Below, in pieces: positions 1 through 9,034 of a stretch of DNA of 64,000 bases. The position numbers and the translations under genes are program-made. Within the stretch, counting starts at the first letter, position 1; each line of letters opens with the position of its first letter. The DNA is from Symbiodinium natans (Eukaryota; Sar; Dinophyceae; Suessiales; Symbiodiniaceae), in assembly GCA_905221605.1 (NCBI GenBank), contig CAJNDS010002190.1:843421-907420 (forward strand), read 5' to 3'. The notes under the pieces were generated by a model. That model was not told the DNA's origin. It saw only the letters and a list, made by a program, of their open reading frames with translations, and ran no database searches.

Positions 1-613
1 TCAACCACTACAACCTCTTTGGAGGACCCTCAGCTCCCAGAGCGATGCTCAGGGCTCATGGAAGAGTGTATCTTGTGGGTTTTGCAGTTTTGCGGTTTTA
101 GGGTTTTGGGTTTTTGTTTTTTTTTTTTTTTTGTTTTTTTGGGTTGTTTGGTGTTTTGGGGGTTTTTGGGTTTTTTGGGGTTTCGGGGTTTAGGGCTTGG
201 GGTTCCTGTTGGGTTTCGACGGCTCTTTGCTCATGCGCGCTGCGGGCGATAGCGGGCAACATCAGTTTTGCTACCTCCTCCCGATATTGGTTTAGTGGTT
301 TTGGGTTTAGCGCTTCGGGTTCGAAAGCCCTGCACCCTGAACCCTGAACCCTAAACCCATCAGCTCCACATGGGTTCCTACACCTGAAGCCCCAACCCTC
401 AACCCCTAAACCCTGTTTGGGGTTTATGGTTTAGGGTTTCGGGTTTAGGGTTTAGGGTTAAACCCTAAACCCTGATTCAACCCTACGTCTTCGAAGCGCA
501 GGAGGGGCGTATCTCAGCACAGCCGTGCGCTGCCTTGAGATGGTCAAGCGGACGCTTGACAGCTCCTCGCCTGCCCGGGCATGAAACAGAAGCGGCCTGG
601 GGTCTCTTTTGGT
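1..613. other. left edge, no gene recognised
   Basis: T-rich and GGGTTT-rich low-complexity sequence (about 95-200), then short arrays of both orientations around 340-475. The unique stretch at about 485-600 is open in places but has no convincing exon structure. The two overlapping ORFs at 19-347 are translations of the low-complexity tract. Confidence 0.6.
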
Positions 614-706
614 TTCAGGGTTAGGGTTTTAGGGTTTAGGGTTTAGGGTTTAGGGTTTAGGGTTTAGGGTTTAGGGTTTAGGGTTTAGGGTTTAGGGTTT
701 CAGGGT
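614..706 (+). repeat. TTTAGGG array
   Basis: About thirteen nearly perfect head-to-tail heptamers, G-rich on the + strand. Confidence 0.95.
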
Positions 707-710
707 GGAC

Positions 711-1056
711 TCAACCCTGACTCGAAGAGGTCGAGGATCTTGGGTGTGTCGGGCTATGACTTGAGCTGCCAAGTACCGCAGCTCTAGCTGCCATCAGCGA
801 ATGATTCAACGTCAAGCATTGTCCCGCAAACCTCCAGCAGCGGCATAACCGGGCGGCCAGATGAAGCCTTAAGGTATCTGTATATAGGGAAGGTTGGGTT
901 CTGGTTGGCCTCTGCGACAACCCCCACTATAGTCTGCAGGGCTCAATTTCGTGCACTCTCGAAGCCATCGTGTACCTACCTGCCAACCCCTCCCCTGGCG
1001 CACCCCTTACTACCCCTTGCCACATATGCTGCCAAGTTGTGAAGGTTGGGACGGAA
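711..1056. other. non-repetitive stretch, nothing recognised
   Basis: Unique sequence without a long + strand frame. The minus-strand ORF at 711-920 has no recognisable motif and no supporting splice context. Confidence 0.5.
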
Positions 1057-1166
1057 CCCTAAGGGTCCATGTACCCAAATATTGAGTACTTGGGCCTTAA
1101 AGTACTTCCAATATAATTAGGGACTTTGGGGCCCAAGTATGTAATAAGGTACTTGGACCCTTAGGG
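1057..1166. mobile_element. miniature inverted-repeat element, family D
   Basis: The element is 110 bp. It starts CCCTAAGGGTCCATGTACC and ends with the near-complement GGTACTTGGACCCTTAGGG, so it has terminal inverted repeats of about 19 bp. A second copy in the opposite orientation is at 9561-9669; the reverse complement of the interior here aligns with that copy. It has no coding capacity, so it would be non-autonomous. The outermost bases (CCCTAA) resemble the telomere heptamer. Confidence 0.8.
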
Positions 1167-1304
1167 GAGCACAGGAACATGCACTCAGACTCATCTTTGT
1201 CCCAGCCCGTCGTGGCTGCCAGAAGAAGAAGGCTTCAACCTCAACTAGGTAGGCCTTGGGACATTTTGCATCTTCCCTTCTCGGATTTAAGAGGATCATA
1301 TTCC

Positions 1305-1400
1305 CAAACCCCAAACCCCAAACCCCAAACCCCAAACCCCAAACCCCAAACCCCAAACCCCAAACCCCAAACCCTAAACCCTAAACCCTAAACCCTCAAC
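1305..1400 (-). repeat. CCCTAAA/CCCCAAA array
   Basis: A block of CCCCAAA variants passes into CCCTAAA units. It interrupts a dispersed element whose left part (TTGGGACATTTT ... TTTAAGAGGATCATATTC, about 1255-1304) recurs at 3464, 44035 and 50645. Confidence 0.9.
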
Positions 1401-1535
1401 CCTAACATTTTTGGGAGGCTTCTTAAGGGGCCATATTCTCGTCAAGCCTCTTCCGCGGGATGTTGGGCCCTCAGCGCTTCAGTTGTCGACTAGTCGAGAC
1501 GGCCTAGCGCGTTTGCCGCCTTAGCCTTTGCTGCC

Positions 1536-4305
1536 ATGTCATGCCTTCCCAGCCCATTGATGGCCCCTGTAACTTCGGGATGCTTGAGAACATTTTTAAA
1601 ATGTTTTTTGGGTACTCTAATATTCCCAAGAAACAGACAAGATTGTAATTTTGCTCGGGTTCCAAGTTCAGTATCCCTAAACCCTAAACCCTAAACCCTA
1701 ATTCCAAGTTCAGTATAGGTAAAGAAGCTGAAGAACGACATGCACAGCGACGCCGAGAGCACGGCGGCCCATGACAGTGACCACAGTGACGTCGAGACCG
1801 TGACGGACTCTCACCCCTCGCAGGTTTCCTCACCTCGTATCTTAGGGATACTTGGAAAGAGTTTTTAATTTCAAACTTAAATCTTGGGTACTTTAATTCC
1901 TAAGAAGCAGCTAAAATGATAGTTTTGCCAAGGGTTCTCTAAGTTCAGTATAGGTATGCTAGGTGCGGAGGCCTGTGAAGAGAAGGGCCCATGCAACGTG
2001 GTCGTGAGGAGCACCTTCATCGACTTGGATGACGGCTGCGGGCTCCTGCAGAAGTACCGGCGCCTGCGCCGAGCGCAGACGGAGTCTGCCTTGGTGGCGG
2101 CGCCTCCCCAGCAGGCGTACGAGCCTGGGAGGTTCAGCGACGACCATGCCAAGCAACAGGAGGACCGCCAACCCTAAACCCTCAACCCTAAACCCTCAAC
2201 CCTAAACCCTAAACCCTAAACCCTAAACCCTAAACCCTAAACCCTAAACCCTAAACCCCCCGCAAGGCAAGCGTGGTCGAGAATCCCCAGGAGTGCAGCC
2301 CAGCAAGAGAGGTCGAGCAGCGCACCACGGTGATGCTGCGGAATATTCCCAACAACCTGACGCGCGACATGTTCCTCTACTTGCGTTTAGGGTTTAGGGT
2401 TTAGGGTTTAGGGTTTAGGGTTTAGGGTTTAGGGTTTAGGGTTTAGGGTTTAGGTTTTTATTTTTCTTAAGGGTCCTAAGGGGAGTATAGGTTCCTGAAG
2501 CTGCTGGACCAGCACGACTTCGCGGGGCGCTACGACTTCGCCTACCTTCCCTGCGACTTCTACAGGGACGCCAACCTTGGCCGCCCGGCGCCATTCTTGA
2601 GGTTTAGGGTTTAGGGTTTAGGGTTTAGGGTTTGGGGTTTGGGGTTTGGGGTTTAGGGTTTAGGGTTGAGGGTTTAGGGTTTAGGGTTCAGGGTCAAAGG
2701 AACCAACTATCTAGTGTTAAGGGCCTTCTGATACCTAGACTTACGTAGTCCGCAAGGTCGGGACATCTTGGGTCCTCAAAAAACTCGAGTCGTCAGAGGC
2801 TTGGGCTTTAGGCTCAGCGTTTCGTCTCAAAAAGGGTTTTGCAAGTTTCGGGACGTCACCAAATCCCTAGCTGAGACCCCAAAGCCCTACACCCTGAACA
2901 CTGAACCCTGAACCCTAAACCCCTAACCCTAAACCCCTAACCCTTAACCCTAAACCCTAAGCCCTAAACCCTAAACCGCAAGGCTATGCCTTCGTGAACC
3001 TGGTGGACGCCAGGGCTGTGGAGGACTTGTGGACGGCCTTCGACGGCTTCACGGACTGGGACCTGCCCACAGCCAAGGTCTGTCAGGCAGGGCTCTTATC
3101 CTCGCTTTATTAGGGGTTCTTAAGGGAAGGGGGGCTCCTAAACCCTAAACCCTAAACCCTAAACCCTAAACCCTAAACCCTAAACCCTAAACCCTAAACC
3201 CTAAACCCTAAACCCTGAATTGCTAAACCCTTAGGGAAGCTTAGGGAGCCTTAAGGAGTAGTAGGGCTCTTATCCCTGGTAATATAGGGGCCTGAATAAT
3301 CGGAATGTGGTTTGGGGGGTGATGATAGTATATCCATAAAGGGACCCGAAGGGAACGCTGCTGGTCATTCTTCCAGCCTCTACATGACTCTACATAAGGC
3401 CCTTGGGACATGTTTAATCCTAAACCCTCAATCCTACACCCTGAATCCTAAACAGGGTAGGTCCTCGGGACATTTTTCATGTTTTCCCTTATTGGGTTTA
3501 AGCGGTTCATATTCAGGTATACGTCTGTCAGAAGGTGTTAAGGGGCATGCAAATATCGCATACGCTAGGGTTCAGGCTTCGAGGGTGAGTTCAGGGTTTT
3601 GAGTTTTTGAAGGAGGTTTAGGATTTAGGGTTTAGAGTTTAAGGTTTAGGGTTAGGGTGTAGGGTTCATGGTAGGGCACCGGCTGATTTCGTGCGTTACC
3701 CGAAATCTGGGCACACGAACCCTCAAGTAAGGATGGGAGATGCTGCCCGTGGTAAACTCTCAAGGTCCCAGTCTAAGGCCCGAAGCCCCAATACAAACCC
3801 TAAACCCTGAACACCCTAAACCCTAAACCCTAAACCCTAAACCCTAAACCCTAAACCCTAAACCCTCAAATGGCTCTAAGCACTAGCGCTGCAGGTGAGA
3901 TGGAGCGGCCCGCACCAAGGTTTCAAGGCAAGATCTGTGGGGTAGGGCTTAGGGTTTAGGGTTTAGGGTTTAGGGTTTAGGGTTTAGGGTTTAGGGTTTA
4001 GGGTTCAGGGTTTAGGGTTTAGGGTTTAGGGTTTACCTTGAAGGTGTCGGGTCTTGGGGGTTTCAGGTTTCTGCACATCGGAAGTTGAGTAGTAGACATC
4101 TAGGGGTCAGCCTAATCCGCGTCATCGGGGCTTGCAGCTCTTCTGCTTCACGCCTCAGGCCCACGTGGAACGTTACAGGAACAGCCCAGTCATGCATCGA
4201 AGCGTGCCAGATGTGTACAAGCCCGTCATCTTCAAGGATGGAGTGCGCAAGCCGTTCCCGCGACCCACGAAGAAGGTCAAAGCACCGAATGCAGGGTTCT
4301 TCTGA
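1536..4305 (+). CDS. Mei2-like RNA-binding protein, eight exons
   Basis: Assembled from the sequence: exons 1536-1568, 1719-1836, 1954-2147 (or to 2159), 2267-2370, 2491-2579, 2983-3086, 3895-3927 and 4159-4305, in frame throughout, about 273 aa, stop TGA at 4303. The start ATG is chosen because a TAG lies in frame 45 nt upstream. Residues about 134-235 form the Mei2 C-terminal RRM (RRM_2 family): RTTVMLRNIPNNLTRDM, then FAGRYDFAYLP, GYAFVNLVD, WSGPHQGF, AHVERYRNSPVM and the typical VPD..KPV tail. In the family this domain binds RNA; the fission-yeast and plant members act in meiosis and development. Only the C-terminal RRM is present, so the protein is far shorter than yeast Mei2. Introns 1, 2 and 4 are GT-AG and introns 5, 6 and 7 GC-AG; intron 3 is GC-AG or GA-AG depending on the exon-3 end. 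Only the end of exon 3 is uncertain. Confidence 0.85.
1569..1718 (+). other. intron 1 of the Mei2-like gene, introner-like
   Basis: GT-AG intron. It begins GTAA, and the next exon also begins GTAA. Its body aligns along its length with intron 2 (shared blocks include GGGTACT, the TTTTGC region and AAGTTCAGTATAG at the 3' end). A 27-nt CCCTAAA insert at 1675-1701 lies in its 3' part. Confidence 0.75.
1660..1716. repeat. telomere-type insert flanked by a 15-bp duplication
   Basis: TTCCAAGTTCAGTAT occurs at 1660-1674 and again at 1702-1716, with only CCCTAAA units (27 nt) between the copies. Intron 2 carries this 3' motif once, so the single-copy state is the likely ancestor. Confidence 0.85.
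1837..1953 (+). other. intron 2 of the Mei2-like gene, introner-like
   Basis: GT-AG intron of 117 nt, homologous to intron 1 but without a telomere insert. The intron starts GTATCTTAGG and the following exon starts GTATGCTAGG, a direct repeat of 8 of 10 bases at the insertion point. The reading frame is kept across the junction (codon C^GT). Confidence 0.75.
2172..2257 (-). repeat. CCCTAAA array in intron 3 of the Mei2-like gene
   Basis: About twelve units fill nearly the whole intron. The 3' end reads CCCGCAAG^G, the same acceptor context as at 2982. Confidence 0.9.
2371..2490 (+). other. intron 4 of the Mei2-like gene with TTTAGGG array
   Basis: GT-AG intron. GTTCCT is found at the intron start (2371) and again at the start of the next exon (2491). 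TTTAGGG units (about 2385-2455) fill most of the intron. The 3' end AGTATAG matches introns 1 and 2. Confidence 0.8.
2580..2982 (+). other. intron 5 of the Mei2-like gene with arrays at both ends
   Basis: GC-AG intron of 403 nt splitting a glycine codon (G^GC). TTTAGGG/TTTGGGG units sit near the 5' end (about 2602-2692) and CCCTAAA units near the 3' end (about 2884-2978), so the two intron ends are complementary for tens of bases. Confidence 0.85.
3087..3894 (+). other. intron 6 of the Mei2-like gene, repeat-rich
   Basis: GC-AG intron of 808 nt. It holds CCCTAAA arrays at about 3139-3217 and 3790-3868, a diverged TTTAGGG tract at about 3615-3665, and a family K element (about 3400-3550) interrupted by a CCCTAAA-like insert. 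No other coding exon was seen in it. Confidence 0.75.
3928..4158 (+). other. intron 7 of the Mei2-like gene
   Basis: GC-AG intron (AAG^GCAAGA ... CTCAG^GCC) with a TTTAGGG array at about 3945-4034 next to the donor side. No CCCTAAA array lies at the acceptor side. Confidence 0.8.
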
Positions 4306-4847
4306 AGATCTCCGCCGGCCATCTGTACAGCTGCATCCTGGAATGCTACCCTAATTTATGGTTGAGGGTCGAGAGGACCCTCGGCTTGATTCTCTGCTTG
4401 GCTGCTATGGCGGCCACGCACAGCAGGAGCTGCGATGTACAGAGACGTGCTCCACAATCCTCTTTCCGCAGCCTTGTTGCCTGGAGGACGAATAGCTACT
4501 ACAAATCTGACAATCGTCTTCGGACAATACAGAAAACCTTCAAGGCTTCATGTAGTCCTCCGGGTCGAACCACACCTACCCCTACTAACTCCGATAAGCC
4601 AACCCTAAACCCCAAACCCTACAACCCTAAACCCTAAACCCTCAGTTGTACAGGGAGGCGATCTGATGCCTCTTTGCGCACAGCCCGCGCAAACCTCGAG
4701 CAGCGGTAGAGCCACGTGAAGGAAGAACATCAGGAAGCAGTAGGCCCAGATGAACCCGAAAGGTAGGATTAGGATAGGTAGGGTTTAGGGGTTAGGGCTT
4801 AGGGCTTCAGGGCTTAAGGGCTTCAGGGTGTGAATCTTCGGGTAGTT
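4306..4847. other. 3' flank of the Mei2-like gene
   Basis: Probable 3' UTR and spacer with short CCCTAAA units at about 4600-4645 and diverged TTAGGG tracts at about 4780-4830. The two ORFs here (4085-4354 out of frame with the gene, 4362-4637) show no motif. No polyadenylation signal was identified. Confidence 0.5.
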
Positions 4848-4965
4848 ACACCCCTTACATACCCCTGATGTACCCTATACAACCCAAGGGCCCATACTTC
4901 AGAACCCTTCAGGGGAGGTAAGGGACCATATTTCCCTTACATTGAAAGGGGAGAGTAGTAGGGTG
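4848..4965 (-). mobile_element. miniature element, family C (reverse copy)
   Basis: It shares the core with the copies at 5258, 39073, 43197 and 58138 in reverse complement: TACAACCCAAGGGCCCATACTTCAGAACCC followed by GGTAAGGGACCATAT, split here by divergence. Non-coding. Confidence 0.6.
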
Positions 4966-5081
4966 ATTAGCTGCCCAGTCTTGCTCTTGTAAGCCTTTTG
5001 GGGGGGGGGGGGCTTATGCAGGGTAATTCAAATCAATCCGCCACTTGTCAGCAGCAGTGCCCTCAGCACGATTACTATGCG

Positions 5082-5174
5082 GGGGCTTCCGAAGTTAGGG
5101 GTAGCTTTATTGGGGTCCTTATTCTAAGGGAATCCTACGCTTGGGGGCTATATTCGGCTTATTTTCGTAAACCA
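5082..5174 (+). mobile_element. miniature element, family I
   Basis: Starts GGGGGCTTCCGAAGTTAGGG and ends near TTATTTTCGTAAACC; the middle reads TTGGGGTCCTTAT. The same layout is at 7026-7123 and 20863-20960. The ends are imperfectly complementary. Confidence 0.6.
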
Positions 5175-5257
5175 TTCCCTAGGAGCAGTAGCATCGTTGT
5201 CAGTTCATGAGAGGCCATGGTTGGGGGGTGGGGTGTAGAAGTCTCAGGGACCTCAGG

Positions 5258-5400
5258 GTAGTTAAACGGGCCCTTCATATGGTCCCTTACCTCCTTTGAA
5301 GGATTCTGAAGTATCGGCCCTTCGGTTGTCTAGGGTATATAAGGGGTATATAAGGGGTCCTCTTTTAAGGGCCCATACTAAGGGGCCATGTAATTGCCCT
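5258..5400 (+). mobile_element. miniature element, family C
   Basis: Contains GGGCCCTTCATATGGTCCC, CCTCCTTTGAAGGATTCTGA and paired GTATATAAGGGG units, and ends near GGGGCCATGTAATT. Both ends carry GGGCCC/GGNCCATGT-type inverted sequence. Short ORFs across it on both strands look incidental. Confidence 0.7.
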
Positions 5401-5449
5401 AAGAATGCACCAAAAACTGTTGCGGCAAAAGCTTGGTTATCGGTTGAGC

Positions 5450-5595
5450 CTACTTGGAGGTTCATGGTACTTATTCACAAATTATAACTGTACCTATAAC
5501 TGTACTTATAACCACATTCGGGCACTTAAGGGGCTTATCTGTGAGTTGTAAGTACAGTTAGAATGCGTTAATAGGTACCACGAACCTCCAAGTAG
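5450..5595. mobile_element. miniature inverted-repeat element, family E
   Basis: 146 bp with 26-bp terminal inverted repeats differing at two positions: left arm begins CTACTTGGAGGTTC, right arm ends GAACCTCCAAGTAG. The interior holds a second pair of imperfect repeats (TAACTGTACTTATAA and TTGTAAGTACAGTTA). Fragments of the same end occur near 9765 and at 27309 and 27400. Confidence 0.85.
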
Positions 5596-5599
5596 CCAT

Positions 5600-6300
5600 G
5601 TTGGGTCCTAGAACTTTTGAGCAAGCAGGACCGTGGGGGAAGTAGGTACCCTTCCTAGAAGGCCCGAAAGCCCTGCCCGAAACCCCAAACCGCCCGCGCG
5701 GTGCCCTCGGCTTGAGTCTGGTGGAGCAGTGCGCATGGCTATCGGCCGAAAGATGTTGAGGATAAGGTTAAGGGTTTAGGGGCAAGGCTGCAGGCCTCTG
5801 GTTAGAATTCACATACACTGATCCCTCATGATCATTTCGCCCGCGCGAAACTCGTCGAGGTAGGTCTTGGGCTTCAGAAAAATCCATAGCACTTGAAGAA
5901 CGCCATGGCCATTGCTGCTGCTGCTGACACCCAGTGCATGCTGGTGACACATCTTGAGAAGGCTTGGCGGGCTAGACGCCAAGCCAAAACAAAGTCTTCC
6001 TGTCTAAAGACTTGCCAAGATAGATAATACAGGAACCTAAACAACTACCCATACTATCCCCTTATGCAAGCTCTTGTTCGACTGCCACAAAAACTCCCAC
6101 AAGATCCATTCTAATATTTGGTTGGCTTGTAAGCTGGTCTGAGAGTTGCTCACGCCCTACGGGATAGAAGCTCAGGGGGGCTTAGGGTTTATAGGGTTTA
6201 GGGTTAAGGGTTTAGATAGTGACTGCAATAGTAAGGAGCGAGAGCGGGCGAGAGAGAGAGGGAGAGAGAGAGAGAGAGAAGGGATTTTGTCCGGAAGGTC
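5600..6300. other. spacer with weak coding stretch and GA repeat
   Basis: 5705-5760 is GC-rich and open on the + strand, ending in TGA (GLSLVEQCAWLSAERC), a possible last exon. The rest shows no exon structure. A GA-rich simple repeat lies at about 6237-6280. The minus ORFs at 6172-6450 are translations of this repeat. Confidence 0.4.
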
Positions 6301-6310
6301 CTGGCAGCAC

Positions 6311-6370
6311 CGTGCAAAGAACATATCCAGGCGTTGCACACGCTGGAGGTGGAAGGATTCGAAGGGGGCA
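6311..6370 (+). CDS. possible exon, unrecognised
   Basis: After a CAG at 6309 the frame reads CKEHIQALHTLEVEGFEGG, a plausible helical stretch. Other frames are also open, and the exon ends are not fixed. Confidence 0.3.
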
Positions 6371-6496
6371 TGGTTGGGTGTTGGCTTGAGGGCTTGAGGT
6401 CGAAACTTCGGGTTGGGACTTGGTTTCTTCCAAAGGCTAGAGGATGGCAATTGAGGTTGTTTGAGTTTGATGGTTCAGAACATAGAATGCAGCTCT

Positions 6497-6590
6497 GGGG
6501 ATGTTCTCCCTTCTACTTTAGGGTTTAGGGTTTAGAGTTACAGTCCTTACTAGGGATTACCATAGGGGGTACTGTAATCCCTTTTCAGGA
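6497..6590. mobile_element. family A element remnant with TTTAGGG insert
   Basis: Begins GGGGATGTTCTCCCTTCTAC, like the ends at 35234 and 63814. Three TTTAGGG units follow, then an interior resembling the other copies (CAGTCCTTACTAGGGATTA). The right end is not recognisable. Confidence 0.5.
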
Positions 6591-6779
6591 CGGCTAGTAG
6601 AGACCCGTAAAATGTATGAAAAAAAAGCATCGTGCAAAACCTTCTTTCGGAAACCGCGTTGTTCTCGCTGAACCGCGATGGCCCCAGCGGGTAAGGTTTA
6701 GGACCTGAACCCAAAAACCCTAAACCCAAAATCAAAAATCTAGAGACATTGCCTGCGCAACCCTGGAAAGTCTAGAGGT

Positions 6780-6930
6780 TGTACTTTGGACCCTTCAGTT
6801 TGTATTATCGGGTTTTGTGGACCCCTTTTTTTATAAAGATCCTTAGGTAGTATAAGAGCCATACTAGGAGTCTAGGAGTATATTGAGGGGAACCTTTCAG
6901 GGGTACAACCTTAGGGGTACGAGTCTTAAT
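6780..6930. mobile_element. dispersed repeat, family L
   Basis: The right part reads GGGGAACCTTTCAGGGGTAC then AACCTTAGGGGTACGA. The same end is at 61966-62010 and, inverted, at 40720-40745 and 58890-58915. No coding capacity. Confidence 0.55.
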
Positions 6931-7025
6931 CATAGGGTTATCAGGGTTATTAGGGTTTGGGGATTTTCAGAAACCAACCCAGCTGGTCCACTGCGTGAAG
7001 GTTTTCGGGGCTCAGGACGCTTGTG

Positions 7026-7123
7026 CGGTTTCCGAAATTACGGGCACCTTATTGGGGTCCTTATCATAAGGGGATTCTACTTTTTGGGGGTCTGTCTTGG
7101 GGTCCCTTATTTTCGTAAACCCC
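7026..7123 (+). mobile_element. miniature element, family I
   Basis: Left end GCGGTTTCCGAAATTACGGG, right end CCTTATTTTCGTAAACCCC. The ends are largely complementary and the element is about 98 bp. It is the best-preserved copy of the family interrupted at 23071. Confidence 0.7.
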
Positions 7124-7224
7124 ATTGAGTTCGGACTCCCGTTTTTGATGGCGGCGGTGCACAAGAGCATCAGAACATCGGAGAAACGAGCGCGGATCAC
7201 TTCTGCAGTCTAGCGGCTGCTATG

Positions 7225-7370
7225 TTAAACCCTAGGCCTAAACCCTAAACCCTAAACCCTAAACCTAAACCCTAAACCCTAAACCCTAGACCCTAGACCC
7301 TAAATCCTAAACCCCCAGCTCTAAACCCTAAACCCTAAACCCTAGCCCTAAACCCTAAAACCTAAACCGG
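7225..7370 (-). repeat. CCCTAAA array with CCCTAGA variants
   Basis: An imperfect array leading into the coding island at 7397. Confidence 0.9.
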
Positions 7371-7396
7371 CTTCGGGCGTCGAGTTGGGTGTTCAG

Positions 7397-7472
7397 GATA
7401 CCCTGTGAAGGTGCCGTTGCCGAAGGTGCTCGGCTGCAACCCGCAGCGACTGCTGGAATGCCCGGAGGCTGG
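7397..7472 (+). CDS. probable internal exon, unrecognised
   Basis: Open frame between TTCAG^G and a donor made by the following array (GG^GTTTAGGG). It reads YPVKVPLPKVLGCNPQRLLE then CPEA. CCCTAAA lies before it and TTTAGGG after it. No domain recognised. Confidence 0.5.
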
Positions 7473-7830
7473 GTTTAGGGTTTAGGGTTTAGGGTTTAGG
7501 GCTTAGGGCTTAGGGCTTAGGGCTTAGGGTGTAGGGTGCAGGGTGTTTAGGCTTCAGCGTGTTAAGGGTTCAGGCTGTTAAGGGTTCAGGGTACAGGGTT
7601 TAAGGGTTCAGTGTTTTAAGGGTTCGGGGTTTATAGGGTTTAGGGTTTTAAGGGCTTATGATTTAGATAAAGATTTTAAAGGGTCTTGGGTTTGAAGGGT
7701 CTAGGGTTTAGAGCGTTTAGGGTCGGTTAGGGTGTACAGGGTTTAGGGTTTAGTTTTTTGGTTTAGAGGGCTTCTGGTTTGGGTTCAGGCTTTAGGGAGC
7801 AGGGTTTAGGGTTCAGGGTGCGGATGTCGG
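7473..7830 (+). repeat. TTTAGGG array fading into diverged repeats
   Basis: Perfect units to about 7500, then TTAGGGC variants and increasingly diverged GGGTTTA-like sequence. Confidence 0.9.
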
Positions 7831-8289
7831 TCTTCGTTTTTGTTCCAGGGTGTGGGAGTTCTAGTGTTTGTAGGCTTTATGGGGTCTGTAGGGTTTATGG
7901 GGTGTGGAGTGTTTGTAGCTCTTTGTATGTTTTCTAGGGTTGATAGGCTCAGTGCTAGGGGTCTAGCAGGGCCCTGCTACCCTACACCCTCGACCTAAAT
8001 CCCAAACCTTACACCCCCACACCCTAAACCCTGAACCCCAAACCGCGCTTGAAGTCTCATGCTGTTGGTGCAGATACTTTCGGCACGCCTTGACCTCGAT
8101 CTGCGGAATGCTCAAGCCCTTAAACTAGTCTATAACTTCTTCAAGCCCTGCACCCTAAACGGGTAAAAATATTGAACTAGTCAAGCCGTGAGCCTCTACA
8201 CCTTGAACCGAAACCCTGAACCTAAGCTCACACCCAAACCCTAAACCCTAAACCCTAAACGCTAAACCCTAAACCGTAAACGCTAAACA

Positions 8290-8383
8290 CCCAAAAGCTG
8301 TGCCGAAGGCTAAAGCTGCGTCCGCGGCCCTTCGCCGGGATTGGCTTGGCGCCCTCCGACGGGTGGGGCGAGGGTTAAGGGAA
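8290..8383 (+). CDS. possible exon, unrecognised
   Basis: Reads KAVPKAKAASAALRRDWLGA then LRRVGRG, with a possible donor GTTAAG at 8384. GC-rich and basic; acceptor not clear. Confidence 0.35.
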
Positions 8384-8399
8384 CCCTAAACCCTGAACC

Positions 8400-9030
8400 C
8401 TAAATCCTATGTCAAAACCCTTTTAGGGTAAAGGGTGGAATCTGAGGGTTTTGGGGTTTGAGGGCTTCATATTTTTTGGGGTCGTCACACAGGATATCCT
8501 AGGTCGGGTTCAGCGGTTGGGTTTAAGACTTAGGACTGTCGGGTGCGAAAGAAATAGGAGGCTGAGGATGCGCTCCGAGTGCAGTGGAGCACAGCCTAAA
8601 CCATGGACCCTGGACCTAATGCACGAAATTGCACAGCGAACTCCAGTAGCGCTCCACCAGATTCGGGTATCAGCTCTGCATTTTGGCTGCCTTGCAACAG
8701 TATAATATCACTGTGCGCGCAAGACCCCATAGCACATACTGATTGTGCATTTGAGCTGCGGACCAGAAAGAGGAGAAGGGCCTCTGTCACTGTCCCCCCC
8801 CCCCCACCCGCCGGATCTTTTCAGTGAGGTTTAGGTTTCAAAGTTTAAGGTCTTTTCGGGAATCTCCGGGTTTCTTTGGGTGCTTCTGCAACTTCTGTAT
8901 AGACTTGAGGGGGTTATAGCCCGAAGCCGGCTCCGCCCCTCCTTCGACAGGTTGAAGCGGGTATACTCTTTTTTGGGGGGATCTCGAAGTTCGGGTTAGA
9001 GGGGGGTGTAGGGAGTCCCCTAGTTTGAGA
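8400..9030. other. no gene recognised
   Basis: Mixed unique sequence and diverged heptamers. The overlapping ORFs at 8451-8705, 8603-8827 and 8596-8790 (minus) are mutually exclusive and lack motifs. A C-run lies at about 8796-8808. Confidence 0.45.
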
Positions 9031-9034
9031 AACC

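Noticed and set aside
19-347. Two overlapping + ORFs at the left edge
   Set aside because: Phe/Gly/Val-rich translations of a T- and GGGTTT-rich low-complexity tract.
2172-2257. CCCTAAA units as intron branch points
   Set aside because: CTAAAC only partly fits the branch-site consensus, and nothing in the sequence singles out one unit; not claimed.
6172-6450. Minus-strand Ser/Leu-rich ORFs
   Set aside because: Translations of the GA simple repeat.
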